A stretch of 27,598 bases of DNA from a virus. Each line of letters opens with the position of its first letter. Position 1 is the first letter of the stretch. The translations under genes were made by a program, and so were the position numbers. Shown here piece by piece: positions 1 to 10,200 of this stretch. Below the pieces are notes generated by a model. It was not told the origin of the DNA, searched no databases, and saw nothing but the letters and a program-made list of their open reading frames with translations. The DNA is taken from IMG/VR virus record IMGVR_UViG_3300046532_004699, positions 1-27,598 of that record. One strand, 5' to 3'.

Positions 1-963
1 GAGCCTGCTTATAGATTTTGCCCAATGATCCACGGAACAAATCCAATAATATGGCAAGGCAAATCCTACCAGCCCCTTCCGATAAAAATGGAGAACTTTG
101 AGCATCAGGCTGACGGAAGATTGCCTCGCCCCAAGTTGACCATAGCAAACCCAGAAGGATTATTGTCTATAGTGACTCACTCCAATCATGATTTTGCAAA
201 TTGCATGGTTACGAGGAGGAGGACTTTTGCTAGATTTCTGGATGACGAAAACTTTCAAAATAGAGGGCTTAACAGGGAGGGTAAAAATCCATTTGGCGCA
301 GCGGATAGAGCGTCTCATTTTCCCGATGATGTTTATTTTGTAAACAGGAAAACCGCAGAAAATAAGGAGTCTCTTGAGTTCGAGTTGGTTTCCGCATTAG
401 AACTAGAGGACGCTCAGGTTCCAGCGAGAATAGTTTTGTCTGGCTATTGTCCTTTTAAGTATAGGTGTTCGGTTGGATGCGGATATAGTGGATATCCTAT
501 AGAGAATTCTGACGGAAAGAATTTTAAGGACCATTTTCTGGCAGACGTTTTGCTTCTGGAAGACATGAGTCCTTTGGAGAGCCACCTCCTCGCCACCGCC
601 GCCCAGGACGCATTGGGCCTCGCCAAAAAAAGCGTCGACCCAAGATTTCCAGAATGGAGCCCATTTGGCCCCAAAGGCTCCGAAGGCAATATAAGACCAT
701 ACGAGGTGGGGAAGATGGTTCAAGTGAATCCAACCCACGAAACGGACCCTGCGCCATTGGTTTTTATGTGTATTAAATGGCACTCTACTCCAGGCAAGCA
801 TAATCCTTTGCATGATCGAGAGCATTGGGGGTTGGATGAATGCAACAAAGATGTAAGCGCTTGTAAGAAGCGGTTTGGTAAAGTAAACTCGTGGAACCAG
901 TCTGATGAAAAGGGATTAAGATTCGGAGGATTCCCATCTACTGAGAGATATTCTTTTGAATAA
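1..963 (+). CDS. Minor tail protein L, lambda gpL-like (5' end outside window)
   Basis: This is a tail-tip protein of the lambda gpL family, which sits between the tail tube and the J hub and carries an iron-sulfur cluster. The frame is open from base 1, so the ATG at 25 is probably internal. Family marks seen: IIWQGKSYQPLPI, then RLPRPKLTIANPEG, VTRRRTFARFLDDENF, PARIVLSGYCPFKY, GCGYSGYP, and a C-terminal DECNKDVSACKKRFG with GGFPS. The cysteines in YCPF, GCG, DEC and SAC match the four cluster ligands of lambda gpL in order, and there is one extra Cys (RCS). Between GYSG and DEC there are about 115 residues where lambda has about 20, so an extra domain is inserted. The stop overlaps the next gene by 8 nt. 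The family call is firm; cluster binding is inferred from the Cys pattern. Confidence 0.9.
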   Translation, partial: EPAYRFCPMIHGTNPIIWQGKSYQPLPIKMENFEHQADGRLPRPKLTIANPEGLLSIVTHSNHDFANCMVTRRRTFARFLDDENFQNRGLNREGKNPFGAADRASHFPDDVYFVNRKTAENKESLEFELVSALELEDAQVPARIVLSGYCPFKYRCSVGCGYSGYPIENSDGKNFKDHFLADVLLLEDMSPLESHLLATAAQDALGLAKKSVDPRFPEWSPFGPKGSEGNIRPYEVGKMVQVNPTHETDPAPLVFMCIKWHSTPGKHNPLHDREHWGLDECNKDVSACKKRFGKVNSWNQSDEKGLRFGGFPSTERYSFE

Positions 964-1297
964 ACGAATTCTGCAGGATATTAAGGAGTACGCAAGACTC
1001 TACCCAGGTCAAGAAACCTGTGGTCTGGTGGTTCGCGAAGGAGAAGGGTTGTCGTTTGTTCGTTGTGATAACGAGCATCCACGTCCAGAGTCCGCTTTCC
1101 TTATGTCTGCTCAAAAGTTTTTATCCTACGAGAATGTTGAATATATTTATCACTCTCACCCCAATTCCTCGTCCGCTCCTTCGGATCTAGATAGAGATTA
1201 TTCCGACGAATTAATGATGCCATTTTTAATTTATAGCTTGCCTGATGATAATTTCACTTTATATAAAAATAAAAGTGTATATTCTGATTGGGTATAA
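956..1297 (+). CDS. Tail assembly protein K-like, JAMM/MPN peptidase domain only
   Basis: This small JAMM-type metallopeptidase (113 aa) corresponds to the N-terminal domain of lambda gpK. The metal and catalytic set is complete: E20 (in PGQETCG), H66 and H68 (HSHPN), S76 and D79 (SDLD), which fits HxH-x7-SxxD. Lambda gpK also has an NlpC/P60 cell-wall hydrolase domain after the JAMM domain, and that is absent here. The start is TTG at 956, overlapping the L stop as TTGAATAA. No ATG in frame would keep the JAMM Glu, so this start is favoured. The place between L and I/J is the lambda order. Its role is probably in tail tip assembly or processing; peptide targets are unknown. Without the NlpC domain it would not cut peptidoglycan itself. 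Confidence 0.87.
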   Translation: MNKRILQDIKEYARLYPGQETCGLVVREGEGLSFVRCDNEHPRPESAFLMSAQKFLSYENVEYIYHSHPNSSSAPSDLDRDYSDELMMPFLIYSLPDDNFTLYKNKSVYSDWV

Positions 1298-1303
1298 GGT
1301 AAA

Positions 1304-4300
1304 ATGAAAACGATCCATCTTCACGGGGAACTAGGAGAACGCTTTGGTAAAAAGTGGAACTTTGCTATTGACACTCCGAACGAAGCGTTTAGTGCAATAC
1401 ATGCAAATACAAGCGGGTTTATTGAATATCTAAATAAGCAGGCGAGAAAGGATATTCAATATGTTGTCCTAACTAAAAACCCAGAGAAGCTTAAAACAGA
1501 AAAAGATTTCTTGAAAAACGCTATTACTTCCGATGGTTTAGGAATGCGCACTTCGAAGAAAGAGTTTCATATTATTCCTCTGATTCAGGGAGGGGGACCC
1601 GTAGTCGGAGCGTTTATTGTTGAAGTTCTTGTATATACCGCAGTTGCTATCGTTGTCGGCCTTATCGTGCAGGGCATTATGAAAATGCTATTTAAGCCTC
1701 CAGAGAAAAAGGATCCCGTAACGAGCAAGTCTTACTTGTTTTCTGGACCCCAAAACGTAGAAGCTCAAGGGATTCCAGTGCCCCTAGGTTACGGAAGGTT
1801 AAGAATCGGCTCTGTTGTCGTAGGGGCAAAAAAAAGCTCCCGCAGAGATAAGAATAGGAACACTTCTACAACCAGCCAGAACGAGGCGGCGAGGATGCTC
1901 CTAGAGTCCATCTCCGAATTTGAGTATTCGGAGTTGCTATGCGAGGGTCCAATTGAGGGATTTGTAAATATGAATGGGGGTCCAATATCTTCTCCAGAGG
2001 CCGTTACAGAGGGGATATTCTTTAATGAGGTTCCAGTTAAGAATACTCCAAAATACGGAGCTGGAATGGGCGACCCTAATTTCCTTAGGCCAGGAGGGGG
2101 AAGGGACGAATACGGAACTCTAAATTTCATCATGAACGAAGGAGTGGAGAGGGAAGATGGCTCCATGAAGATGAAGATGCCTCAAGTAAGGTTGGGACAT
2201 GCTAAAGAGTGGGATAGCTCCTTCTTTGGAGAGGAGGCGGCCGAAGCTTGGGTTGGCACCTCATCGACGTCTAATTATCAGACTATCTTATATGGCGGAG
2301 CGCCTTATAGAAAGTCGTCGGAGAGGCTTTTTGCCAGTGCGGACTCTACGGTAAACAGCACGGGAAATGAAAAAGGCGATCTCACAACTTTAAGGCTTAG
2401 TTTTGAGGAATCTATAGCTGGAGGAGCGAAGCTTTGGAGCCACAGCGTAATAAATAGTGATGTTGATCATATCAAAATTAGCTTGCGCTCCATGCTGAGT
2501 CGCCAAAAGGACAACGGTGAGGTTGCACCCAATCATATTATGTTTGGCATTCGGGTAAGGATAGGAGATAGGTATTATAACCCCTTGGAGCAGAGCCACT
2601 TCCCTCTGAGCTCTTATTTTGTTAATGCCAGTAAGGTTCGCAACGATAAGGGTGACTTGTGGAATATTATACCTAATCAAACGAGAATTCATGGTGGTGT
2701 TACCTTAGTGAAAGAAGGTCAAAAGATTCGATTTTTCTCCAATCACATTGGGCTTCCGCCGCCACGAGACGGAGAACCCCGTCGGATGCTTCCGACAACA
2801 AATGAAGGCGTTCTGCTTGAGGATAAGGAATATTTCGTGCGAAATGTCGAACGCGGCGAAGATATGAAGATTCAAGGTTACGGAACTACGGGAACGTCTA
2901 CTTTTGAAATATCTGAAACGATAGATGGTGCCGTTCTTACTTTTACCAAAAAGGGTGCGTGGACCAGTAAGTCCGTAGAAGCGTCCGAAAGGATCGGTGT
3001 CGCATCATATTGGGGGTTTGTGGAACCCTCTTGGAATCTTAGCTACAAAGGCACGCAAGAAATGAGGGATGGAAAAGGAGGCCTCAACCAGGTTGTTGGA
3101 AATATCCCTGATAATGCTTTTTTTCAACTAACGGGTTGTTGCACTTCAGAGTATGAATTTGACATAGAGTTTAATATTCCAAAGGTAGATGCTTCTGGAT
3201 ATAAAATACCTACGCTGGGCGAGGCTTCACAGATACAGATTTGCAAGTTCTCTTCGGAATTGGATCCAAGCGTAAAGTTTACTCCTGCAAGCATTAGCAA
3301 CACAGATGAGTTTGTTCTTCCAAAAAATTACAGTAACTTAAACAACCCCGAGCCGATAACAGTTCAAAGAGTTCATACTGGGACTTCTCAAAACTGGAGG
3401 GTTCTTGTGCTGTTGGAAGCCTGGGAAAAAAGGCAAGGCTCTCCCTTTCCCATTCCGAGGCACTGGTGGACAACTGAAAAACAGGTAAGCGAGGGTATAG
3501 GCGGAGTCAACCAGATAAAAAATCTAACCATTTCCTCCATAACTGAATCCGTGCAAGAGAAGTTCTTGTATCCTCACAGCGCTATGATTAAATTGTTTTT
3601 TGATAGCAAGAATTTCTCGCAAATCCCAACGAGGTCTTATCATTTAAAATTAAAAAAGGTGCTGGTCCCTTCTAATTATGACCCAGTTTCGAGAGTGTAT
3701 GATGGGCCATGGGACGGGCTGTTTCGTGGGCAGAGCACCTCATCCGCTTCCATTCATAGTGTTGATGATAGGGATTTAGCGTGGACAGATAACCCAGCTT
3801 GGATATTTTATGATTTGGTGACTAACACTAGGTATGGATTGGGCAAGTTTGGGGTGGGTGAGGCTAATGTGGATAAGTGGCAGTTATATAAAATTGCAAA
3901 ATATTGTGACGAATTAGTTGAGACTGGCTATCCCTATGAATCCCAAAGAAGAGGTTGCCTTATTAGCAATACCTTAGGTTTTCTTAAAATAAACACCTCG
4001 GACAACGGGGGCGTTGTCGGCTCAGACTGGGAGAATCATTATCCCACTGAGGGCAAATCCGCAATGATTGATTACGGCGCGAGGAATAAAATGCTGCGGA
4101 GGGAAGCTTTGAAATCTGGAGGGTCGGATGAGGTGTTCGCAGTTGCAGTGGAAAACCTTACTGCGGAAGAGTTTGAATTTGAGTTTGGGGATAAGTTTAG
4201 CTTTAAGGGGAAGAGGGTCGCCTTTTTCATAAATGAAAATAGCTCCGACGACGTGAGTGCATCTTCTGCTCAATTATTCGCGTGGACTGATGAGGGAAAT

Positions 4301-7222
4301 AATCCAATAGGTTCTGTTGAGGAAAGGGCTATTTTCTGGAGCAGTAAACAGGATAGAACGATTTACTTGAAAGGTCCAACTTTTGCGAATCACCCCCTGG
4401 CGAAGGAGTATATTGATGCAACCTTGAATGATTTTGATACATATGTTGACTACAGCGGAAACACAGACCTCTTGGCGGCATTTAATTCATATGCTGCAGG
4501 AACCCAAGAGGGGCAGGGGGGTGTGGCATCTGCGGCATATGGAGTTTGGAGTAAAGACTTACCTAAAGAGGGGTGGGGTTTTGCCCATTGGGAAAATCAC
4601 GGCCAATTCGAAACTACACGCCACATGCCAAAGAAGGACGTTCGAATCCGCGGCTCGTTTATAGTTGGATCGAATGCAAAATGCATTACTCAAAATAACT
4701 ACAACTTAGTTGAACCAAGGTTTTCTGCGAACATGTATATAACCGACAGGATGCAGGCCGTAAAGATACTGAATCACCTGGCCTCTATATTTAGGGGTAT
4801 AGTCGCTTATTCAGGAGGGAAAGTTCTTGCGATTCAGGACGCCTTAAAGGAGCCGATTCAACTATTTAATAATTCTAATGTTTCTCCAGACGGATTTTCC
4901 TATATGGGGACTGTGAAAAATAAAAGATTCACAGCTGTTTTGGTTCGATATAATGATAAGGATAATAACTTTAAGCCCGCCGTCGCGTATATGGAGGACG
5001 CTGATGCAATAAATAAATTTGGATATATAGAAAATGACACAATCGGCTTTGGGGTAACTTCTCCCAGTCAAGCTCAAAGGCTAGCCAAATGGATTCTTCA
5101 CACCTCCCAACTGGAAACTGAAACCGTAACTTTTGTCACAGGGCAAGAAGCTGGTTATCTTTTTCCTGGATCAATTATAGAAATTTCAGATGAATCTAGG
5201 GCTGGGTCGTGGAGAAGCGGTCGTCTCTTGGGGGTGTACCCAACAACAGAAACTAGCGACTCCAACGGAGAATCCATAACAGTCAATTCTTCTTATTTTG
5301 CTATAGATAAGACTCCTTCTGCTCCGACAACCGATAGGGTGGAGATTACCGTTCCTGCTGGTAGGGCGAACACTGCTCTACATAATCTAGACTCGAGAGC
5401 CGCTTCTGAAGGCAGCGCAGAAGATCAAGACTCTGAAATAGCAAATGTCCACGCCGCTCAGATGTTTAAATTTGACGGAATAATCTCCTCCTCTTCGAGT
5501 CAGCATACTACAAAGGGGCCTCGGGGACAGGATTCTATAATAAGAGACTTGAAGCTCAAGACGATAATCCGAGTTAAGTCTGAGGAAAACAAAATTACCT
5601 CCCCCTCTCACGGCTTAAAAATGGGGGATCGGGTAAGCTTTGTTTCTGAAGGAATTTTGCCCAAACCTTTAAGCAAATACAAGAGGGGGAGCACTGCCTA
5701 TTGGGTGGTGGGCGCCACGAAGCACACTTTCCAAGTTGGCTTGGAAAATCCTTTTCTACCTCCCGCGAAAAGCGCCGTGTATATGTCATTTTTTCCAGAA
5801 TATAAATCACTTCATACTGCAGAAAATCAGTGGGGATTACCCCTAACGTTCTCAGACCTAGGAAGGGACGAATTCAATAACGAAGGTGGGTATCACTATT
5901 GGTGTCCAGAAGATCCTAAAAAAACTAGGGATGCAGTCTCTCAGGTGATGATCGGATCTCCTTGGGCTATTAAGGGTAGGGTTGGAGTGTCGGAAGATTC
6001 TCCGCTTGTCCTCGCTGGAGGAACCTTAGATAAGCTTTTCGGAATTTTTGATGTTGTAGGAGGGGTTGATGCGGGATATGGTTGGTACGAGTCTACCTGG
6101 CTTGGGTATTTTCAGATCACTGGTGTCGAAGGGTGGGTTTATACAACCTCCATAGGTTGGATATATTCCAAGGAAATTTATAATAGAGACCCAGGTAGCG
6201 ACGATATATGGTTTTGGAGCACCTCGCTCGGGTGGATTTGGACTAATGATGATAATAAAAATACTTATTGGTACGTTAATGCGCGGGAGAGTCTCGACGC
6301 CTCAGCAGCTGTCTTCGCTGGATGGCTATATATCTCTAAGCTACCCTCTCACTTTTTCGTATTTGTGGATAATGCCAGGGAAGCATTTGTTACAAAAATG
6401 AACGAAGAAAAACGATCAAACTGGGTTGGAACCTCTCATCGTATAGGCGGGGGCAGTGAATCGTTTAGTCTTATCGGGTCTGTAGAAAATCTGGGGTATT
6501 GGTTCGCAGCCAGTCAGTGGAAAAAGGGAGACTCGACCAGCACCTCTCCAGCATCCCCGTCTGCTCTGTCTAAAGCGGCTCTGGCCGCTAGGGATCCAAT
6601 CTCTGCCATAGACGATATACCTATTGTGGAAATCTCCGCCTTGACGGACAGCCAGTCTGCCCTTGGAAGTTATTCGATAAAAATTAGCACTTATAATCCT
6701 GTGGGATTGGTTGGGAACTTGCATAAATTGGAAACTGGGGACGAGATTAGAATGAATGGAACTGATTCTTCATTGTATTTTGACTCAGATAGCCAAGATT
6801 TGGATAATGAGTTGATTGGCTCTGACCCGAATCCTGATCCTCACCCTGGGAAATATTGGGTAATAGTTAGGCTTAATGAATACGAGTTCGAGTTGCAGGA
6901 TTCGTCTGTCGCCGCCAAGCTCATGGATGGGGCAACAATCTCAACTAAGGGCAGTATAAACAAGGAAAGGCGCCCAGAAATCTCCGTAGAAAGGAAGCTT
7001 CAGGGGCAGTTCTTTAGAACAATTTCCATTAAAGAGGCTTCTGGTGGTAAATATGAAGTAGCTGGACTTGAATACAACCCAGCGAAATTTGACTCGATTG
7101 ATAAAAAGACCGTAATCAAGAAGCCTTCTTTGCCTATGCCTCCGCAGGAGGACATGTCTCTCCCCGTCGCTCCAGACGATTTGAAACTAGTCGACTTAAG
7201 TTACAACACGAAAGCTCAATAG
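1304..7222 (+). CDS. Tail tip attachment protein: gpI-like domain fused to gpJ-like host specificity protein
   Basis: The 1972-aa baseplate hub protein has, in order: a gpI-like N terminus (residues 1-95, HLHGELGERFGKKWNF), a Gly- and Val-rich hydrophobic segment (about 97-130), and the start of J proper (SYLFSGPQN, IPVPLGYGRLRIG, about 143-170). The TIP-J core follows, with DNPAWIFYDLVTNTRYGLG near 829-850 and a hub segment near 1136-1181 with VLAIQD. PGSIIEISDES lies near 1287. Next come a first 'HGL-GD' module (1425-1479), a Trp-rich module (1589-1680), a second 'HkL-GD' module (1806-1868), and the J element FFRTISIKEASGGKYEVAGLEYNP. It ends inside a fibronectin type III-like domain (APDDLKLVDLSY) that seems to continue in the next ORF. 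In lambda, I and J are separate. The SD-like AAGGT lies 4 nt before the ATG. The role is receptor contact and DNA ejection, inferred from J. Confidence 0.88.
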   Translation: MKTIHLHGELGERFGKKWNFAIDTPNEAFSAIHANTSGFIEYLNKQARKDIQYVVLTKNPEKLKTEKDFLKNAITSDGLGMRTSKKEFHIIPLIQGGGPVVGAFIVEVLVYTAVAIVVGLIVQGIMKMLFKPPEKKDPVTSKSYLFSGPQNVEAQGIPVPLGYGRLRIGSVVVGAKKSSRRDKNRNTSTTSQNEAARMLLESISEFEYSELLCEGPIEGFVNMNGGPISSPEAVTEGIFFNEVPVKNTPKYGAGMGDPNFLRPGGGRDEYGTLNFIMNEGVEREDGSMKMKMPQVRLGHAKEWDSSFFGEEAAEAWVGTSSTSNYQTILYGGAPYRKSSERLFASADSTVNSTGNEKGDLTTLRLSFEESIAGGAKLWSHSVINSDVDHIKISLRSMLSRQKDNGEVAPNHIMFGIRVRIGDRYYNPLEQSHFPLSSYFVNASKVRNDKGDLWNIIPNQTRIHGGVTLVKEGQKIRFFSNHIGLPPPRDGEPRRMLPTTNEGVLLEDKEYFVRNVERGEDMKIQGYGTTGTSTFEISETIDGAVLTFTKKGAWTSKSVEASERIGVASYWGFVEPSWNLSYKGTQEMRDGKGGLNQVVGNIPDNAFFQLTGCCTSEYEFDIEFNIPKVDASGYKIPTLGEASQIQICKFSSELDPSVKFTPASISNTDEFVLPKNYSNLNNPEPITVQRVHTGTSQNWRVLVLLEAWEKRQGSPFPIPRHWWTTEKQVSEGIGGVNQIKNLTISSITESVQEKFLYPHSAMIKLFFDSKNFSQIPTRSYHLKLKKVLVPSNYDPVSRVYDGPWDGLFRGQSTSSASIHSVDDRDLAWTDNPAWIFYDLVTNTRYGLGKFGVGEANVDKWQLYKIAKYCDELVETGYPYESQRRGCLISNTLGFLKINTSDNGGVVGSDWENHYPTEGKSAMIDYGARNKMLRREALKSGGSDEVFAVAVENLTAEEFEFEFGDKFSFKGKRVAFFINENSSDDVSASSAQLFAWTDEGNNPIGSVEERAIFWSSKQDRTIYLKGPTFANHPLAKEYIDATLNDFDTYVDYSGNTDLLAAFNSYAAGTQEGQGGVASAAYGVWSKDLPKEGWGFAHWENHGQFETTRHMPKKDVRIRGSFIVGSNAKCITQNNYNLVEPRFSANMYITDRMQAVKILNHLASIFRGIVAYSGGKVLAIQDALKEPIQLFNNSNVSPDGFSYMGTVKNKRFTAVLVRYNDKDNNFKPAVAYMEDADAINKFGYIENDTIGFGVTSPSQAQRLAKWILHTSQLETETVTFVTGQEAGYLFPGSIIEISDESRAGSWRSGRLLGVYPTTETSDSNGESITVNSSYFAIDKTPSAPTTDRVEITVPAGRANTALHNLDSRAASEGSAEDQDSEIANVHAAQMFKFDGIISSSSSQHTTKGPRGQDSIIRDLKLKTIIRVKSEENKITSPSHGLKMGDRVSFVSEGILPKPLSKYKRGSTAYWVVGATKHTFQVGLENPFLPPAKSAVYMSFFPEYKSLHTAENQWGLPLTFSDLGRDEFNNEGGYHYWCPEDPKKTRDAVSQVMIGSPWAIKGRVGVSEDSPLVLAGGTLDKLFGIFDVVGGVDAGYGWYESTWLGYFQITGVEGWVYTTSIGWIYSKEIYNRDPGSDDIWFWSTSLGWIWTNDDNKNTYWYVNARESLDASAAVFAGWLYISKLPSHFFVFVDNAREAFVTKMNEEKRSNWVGTSHRIGGGSESFSLIGSVENLGYWFAASQWKKGDSTSTSPASPSALSKAALAARDPISAIDDIPIVEISALTDSQSALGSYSIKISTYNPVGLVGNLHKLETGDEIRMNGTDSSLYFDSDSQDLDNELIGSDPNPDPHPGKYWVIVRLNEYEFELQDSSVAAKLMDGATISTKGSINKERRPEISVERKLQGQFFRTISIKEASGGKYEVAGLEYNPAKFDSIDKKTVIKKPSLPMPPQEDMSLPVAPDDLKLVDLSYNTKAQ
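6068..6343 (+). other. Trp-rich 'GWxY' module in the J-like protein
   Basis: The encoded stretch has GWYESTWLGYFQ, GWVYTTSIGWIY, IWFWSTSLGWIWTN, TYWYVN and AGWLYISK: regularly spaced aromatic blocks of the form 'WLGyF..GWiY...GWiY...iWfws..lGWiWT..yWyv..WLY'. It lies between two 'HGL-GD' modules. From memory it resembles C-terminal modules of large Verrucomicrobiota surface proteins; not checked. Confidence 0.55.
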
Positions 7223-7223
7223 A

Positions 7224-10200
7224 ATGGAAAACATGCAAACTTCAATTGGGATAGGTTTTGACGTTAATGATGTAAAGTCTTCTTATGAAGTTATAGGCAC
7301 TTCAGATAATTATTCTTTCCAGGAAAAACTAGGAAGGGGAGGTTCGCTAGTTCTCTCTGAAGGGGAAAGATTTGAAAAGGCTATATCTTTGAAGGGTAAT
7401 TACGGTTATTTTAATGTTAGAGTTTTCGCCGTAAGCGATATAGGTATCCGATCCTCATTTATTGAATCGGGCATACATATTAACCCTCCCCAGTTCGATG
7501 ACACTTTTACTTTTTCAAAACTCGAAATCTCTAACCTTCCCAAAAATCCAACTGTAGGGTCTGCAATTGCGAATCTGCCAGAGCGTGAAAATAATATTCT
7601 CTCTGTTTCGTCTGAATATGTTGGCTCAGAAGTGCAATTTAACTGGGAGTTGACTCCTCCTCCTGGGCACTCTAGGGAGGGAACCTCTCTCTCGGACCAA
7701 CTCCTGTCTGATGATTTATTTGACAAATTCTCATTGGAGCTAAAAAACGAAGGGACTGGTACGCTGGGGAATTTAAACGAATGCCAATCTCTTGTTTCAT
7801 ACTTAAAAACCCAAGATATATCTGGGGCTTTTTCGAGCTACAAGAACTTCTCTTTGCTTTTGGATGAGCAATGTTTCCACGAACTCAATATCGACAGGGC
7901 TTTTTCCCTTAAAGTTGTCGCTCACGACGTTTTTGGAAATACCTCTACAGGGGTAATAACTGGAACAAACTACAAGCCAGTAATAAATACCTTCAGCTCT
8001 TCTGTTATTGATTCCATTGCTGTTTTTCAATGGGGTCTTTTTGATACAGATTCAGCAGGGGTTTATGTCGGTCAGTTGGGGCTTCCTTATGGCGCTAGCT
8101 TGTATGACCCAAAAAGCTTAAACAAAAGCTTAGATCATCTTAAATCTCTTCAAGGCGCAGAGGCATTTTCTGAGATGCGCACTTATGAGTCTGGGGAAGT
8201 TGCTTTATATTATGAAAATGTATACAAAGCCTCAGGAGACTTTGATGGCGCTGGAGTATTTAACCTTGCAGATTGGGATAATCTGGGACCTCCTATAGAG
8301 TATCATCATCAAACCTATCACCAAGATTCTGATGAAATTGCCCTAGAACAAAATTGGGGATGGTCTTATTGTTATGCTTTTCAGCCTGAAGACGGCTACG
8401 GAAGGGGAGAGGTACATAACTTAATGCAAGACGGGAATATAGCCACAGGGTCGACGCTGGGGCAATTTAGGTCTACTTTAACGATTGCAGATCTTCGCTT
8501 TAGTGAGAGCGCTGATTCTTTTGCGTTTAACTGGAAAGTTAAGGATGATTCAGATAATACTATCGACCTTAATCGTTATAGGTTTTTAACGGATAAATCT
8601 GCTGGTATCGCGCCCAGGGTATTGGGGCTTAGTGGCTCCCTCTTTGATGCTGACACGAATCTATTTCTCTCTGGATTAACACAGGGAACCACTCAAGACT
8701 ATAAGAGAAACACATTAAATATCGACAGCTTTGAGTATAAAAGAGAGCTAAATAATTTATTATATGGTACTGAAGGATGGCCTGGTGTTCCTCAAGCCTG
8801 GAGCTCTGCGGAATCATACTCTAGTGGGGATTTGGTTTTGGCTGATACTTTGTATGATATCTGGTCCGCAACTTCTGGCGTCGATTCCGACGTTTCCCCT
8901 TATGTGTCTCCAACGTATTCATCATGGAAATCTAGTGGAAATTATACCTACCAGTCCAGCCCGCTTTACTACGATGTTGTTTCACAAGGAGGTTCATTAT
9001 ATGCTCCTACTGGCACTGGGTCTAAGTATGTCATGGGGCCGCTGGGCAATAATGTAAGCGGCGTATATAATGAACTATTGGATTATGTATCTGGAGACAA
9101 GGTTATTTGCCCCCTGTTTGTTAATATTTATTCTTCTGGGGAGGAGTACGCCGTTGGAGATAAGGTTTTATATGAAGGTAACATGTATAAGTGCGGCGTT
9201 ACTCATGACCCTATCGATCCAGTTTCCCCAGGCGGGATTTATCCTCTGTATGTTGGAGTCGTAAAGGATTGGTGGTGGGCGGATCCATTCAGGGATGCTT
9301 ATTCTGACGTTTATTTATGTACTGGTGCGAATGGCACGGGATCTGTTAACCACCTATCTTTACCAAGTACTGGATATCGCCACTGGCATTGGGAGGTTCC
9401 TGAGACCTCTTCTGGCTGGGTTAAGATTATTGACGCTTATCCGCTATCAGCTAAGGAGTGGAGCGACAAAGTAGCTTATACGGCTGGAGACTTTGTTTCT
9501 TATTCTAATGATATATGGAGCGGAAGCAAGTATAGTGGGCCAATGTTCGCTAACGGAGCCCAGCCCCCCTCAGAAGGGTCTCTTTACTGGGACAATGAGC
9601 CATATGGAAACGATATAACTACCAGTCACCAAAAAGGCAATAAGGCTTACTTCTATAACTCTGTATATACCGCCTTAAGTGACAACCCAACTGGCTCCCC
9701 CATGAAGCCGATCCAAGGTCATTGGGGCGTAGACTCTCAATGGATGCCTTATTGGGAACAAGTACAACTTAACTCCAATGTTGTCTATAAACACTTAGCA
9801 ATCCCGCAAAGCGGAAAAAGAAGCGTTGGTTTTGAAATAGGAATTATTGATAGGGACGGAAAGCTCATTAGCTCTGAAAAAATCACTGCAGATAATCCCG
9901 CTCCAGCAATTCAGCAAGAGGGGTTTTCGGTAAATAGTCTAGAGGAAGCTGAAAAGGTCAAGTTTAACTTTAAGTACGCATTTGGACACAGGGAAAAAGT
10001 AACTAAAGTTGAGCTTTATAGATCATCTAGCGATTCAGATTTATCCATACTTGACTCAAACGGACTTCCTGGATCTGGAGCACCCACTTTTGTGCAATCT
10101 TATTTCGGAGGAGCAGAAAGGGATTTTGGTCAAAATATAACCCAAATAACTGACACTCCCCCCATAACTAACATCCAGGGAGAGGATCAAATTGTTTCGA

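Noticed and set aside
403-825. Minus-strand ORF of 140 codons inside the L gene
   Set aside because: It lies wholly within a well-supported L coding region, has a low-complexity, Trp/Arg-rich composition and no family look. The other ORFs nested in the tail and glycan genes were set aside for the same reason.
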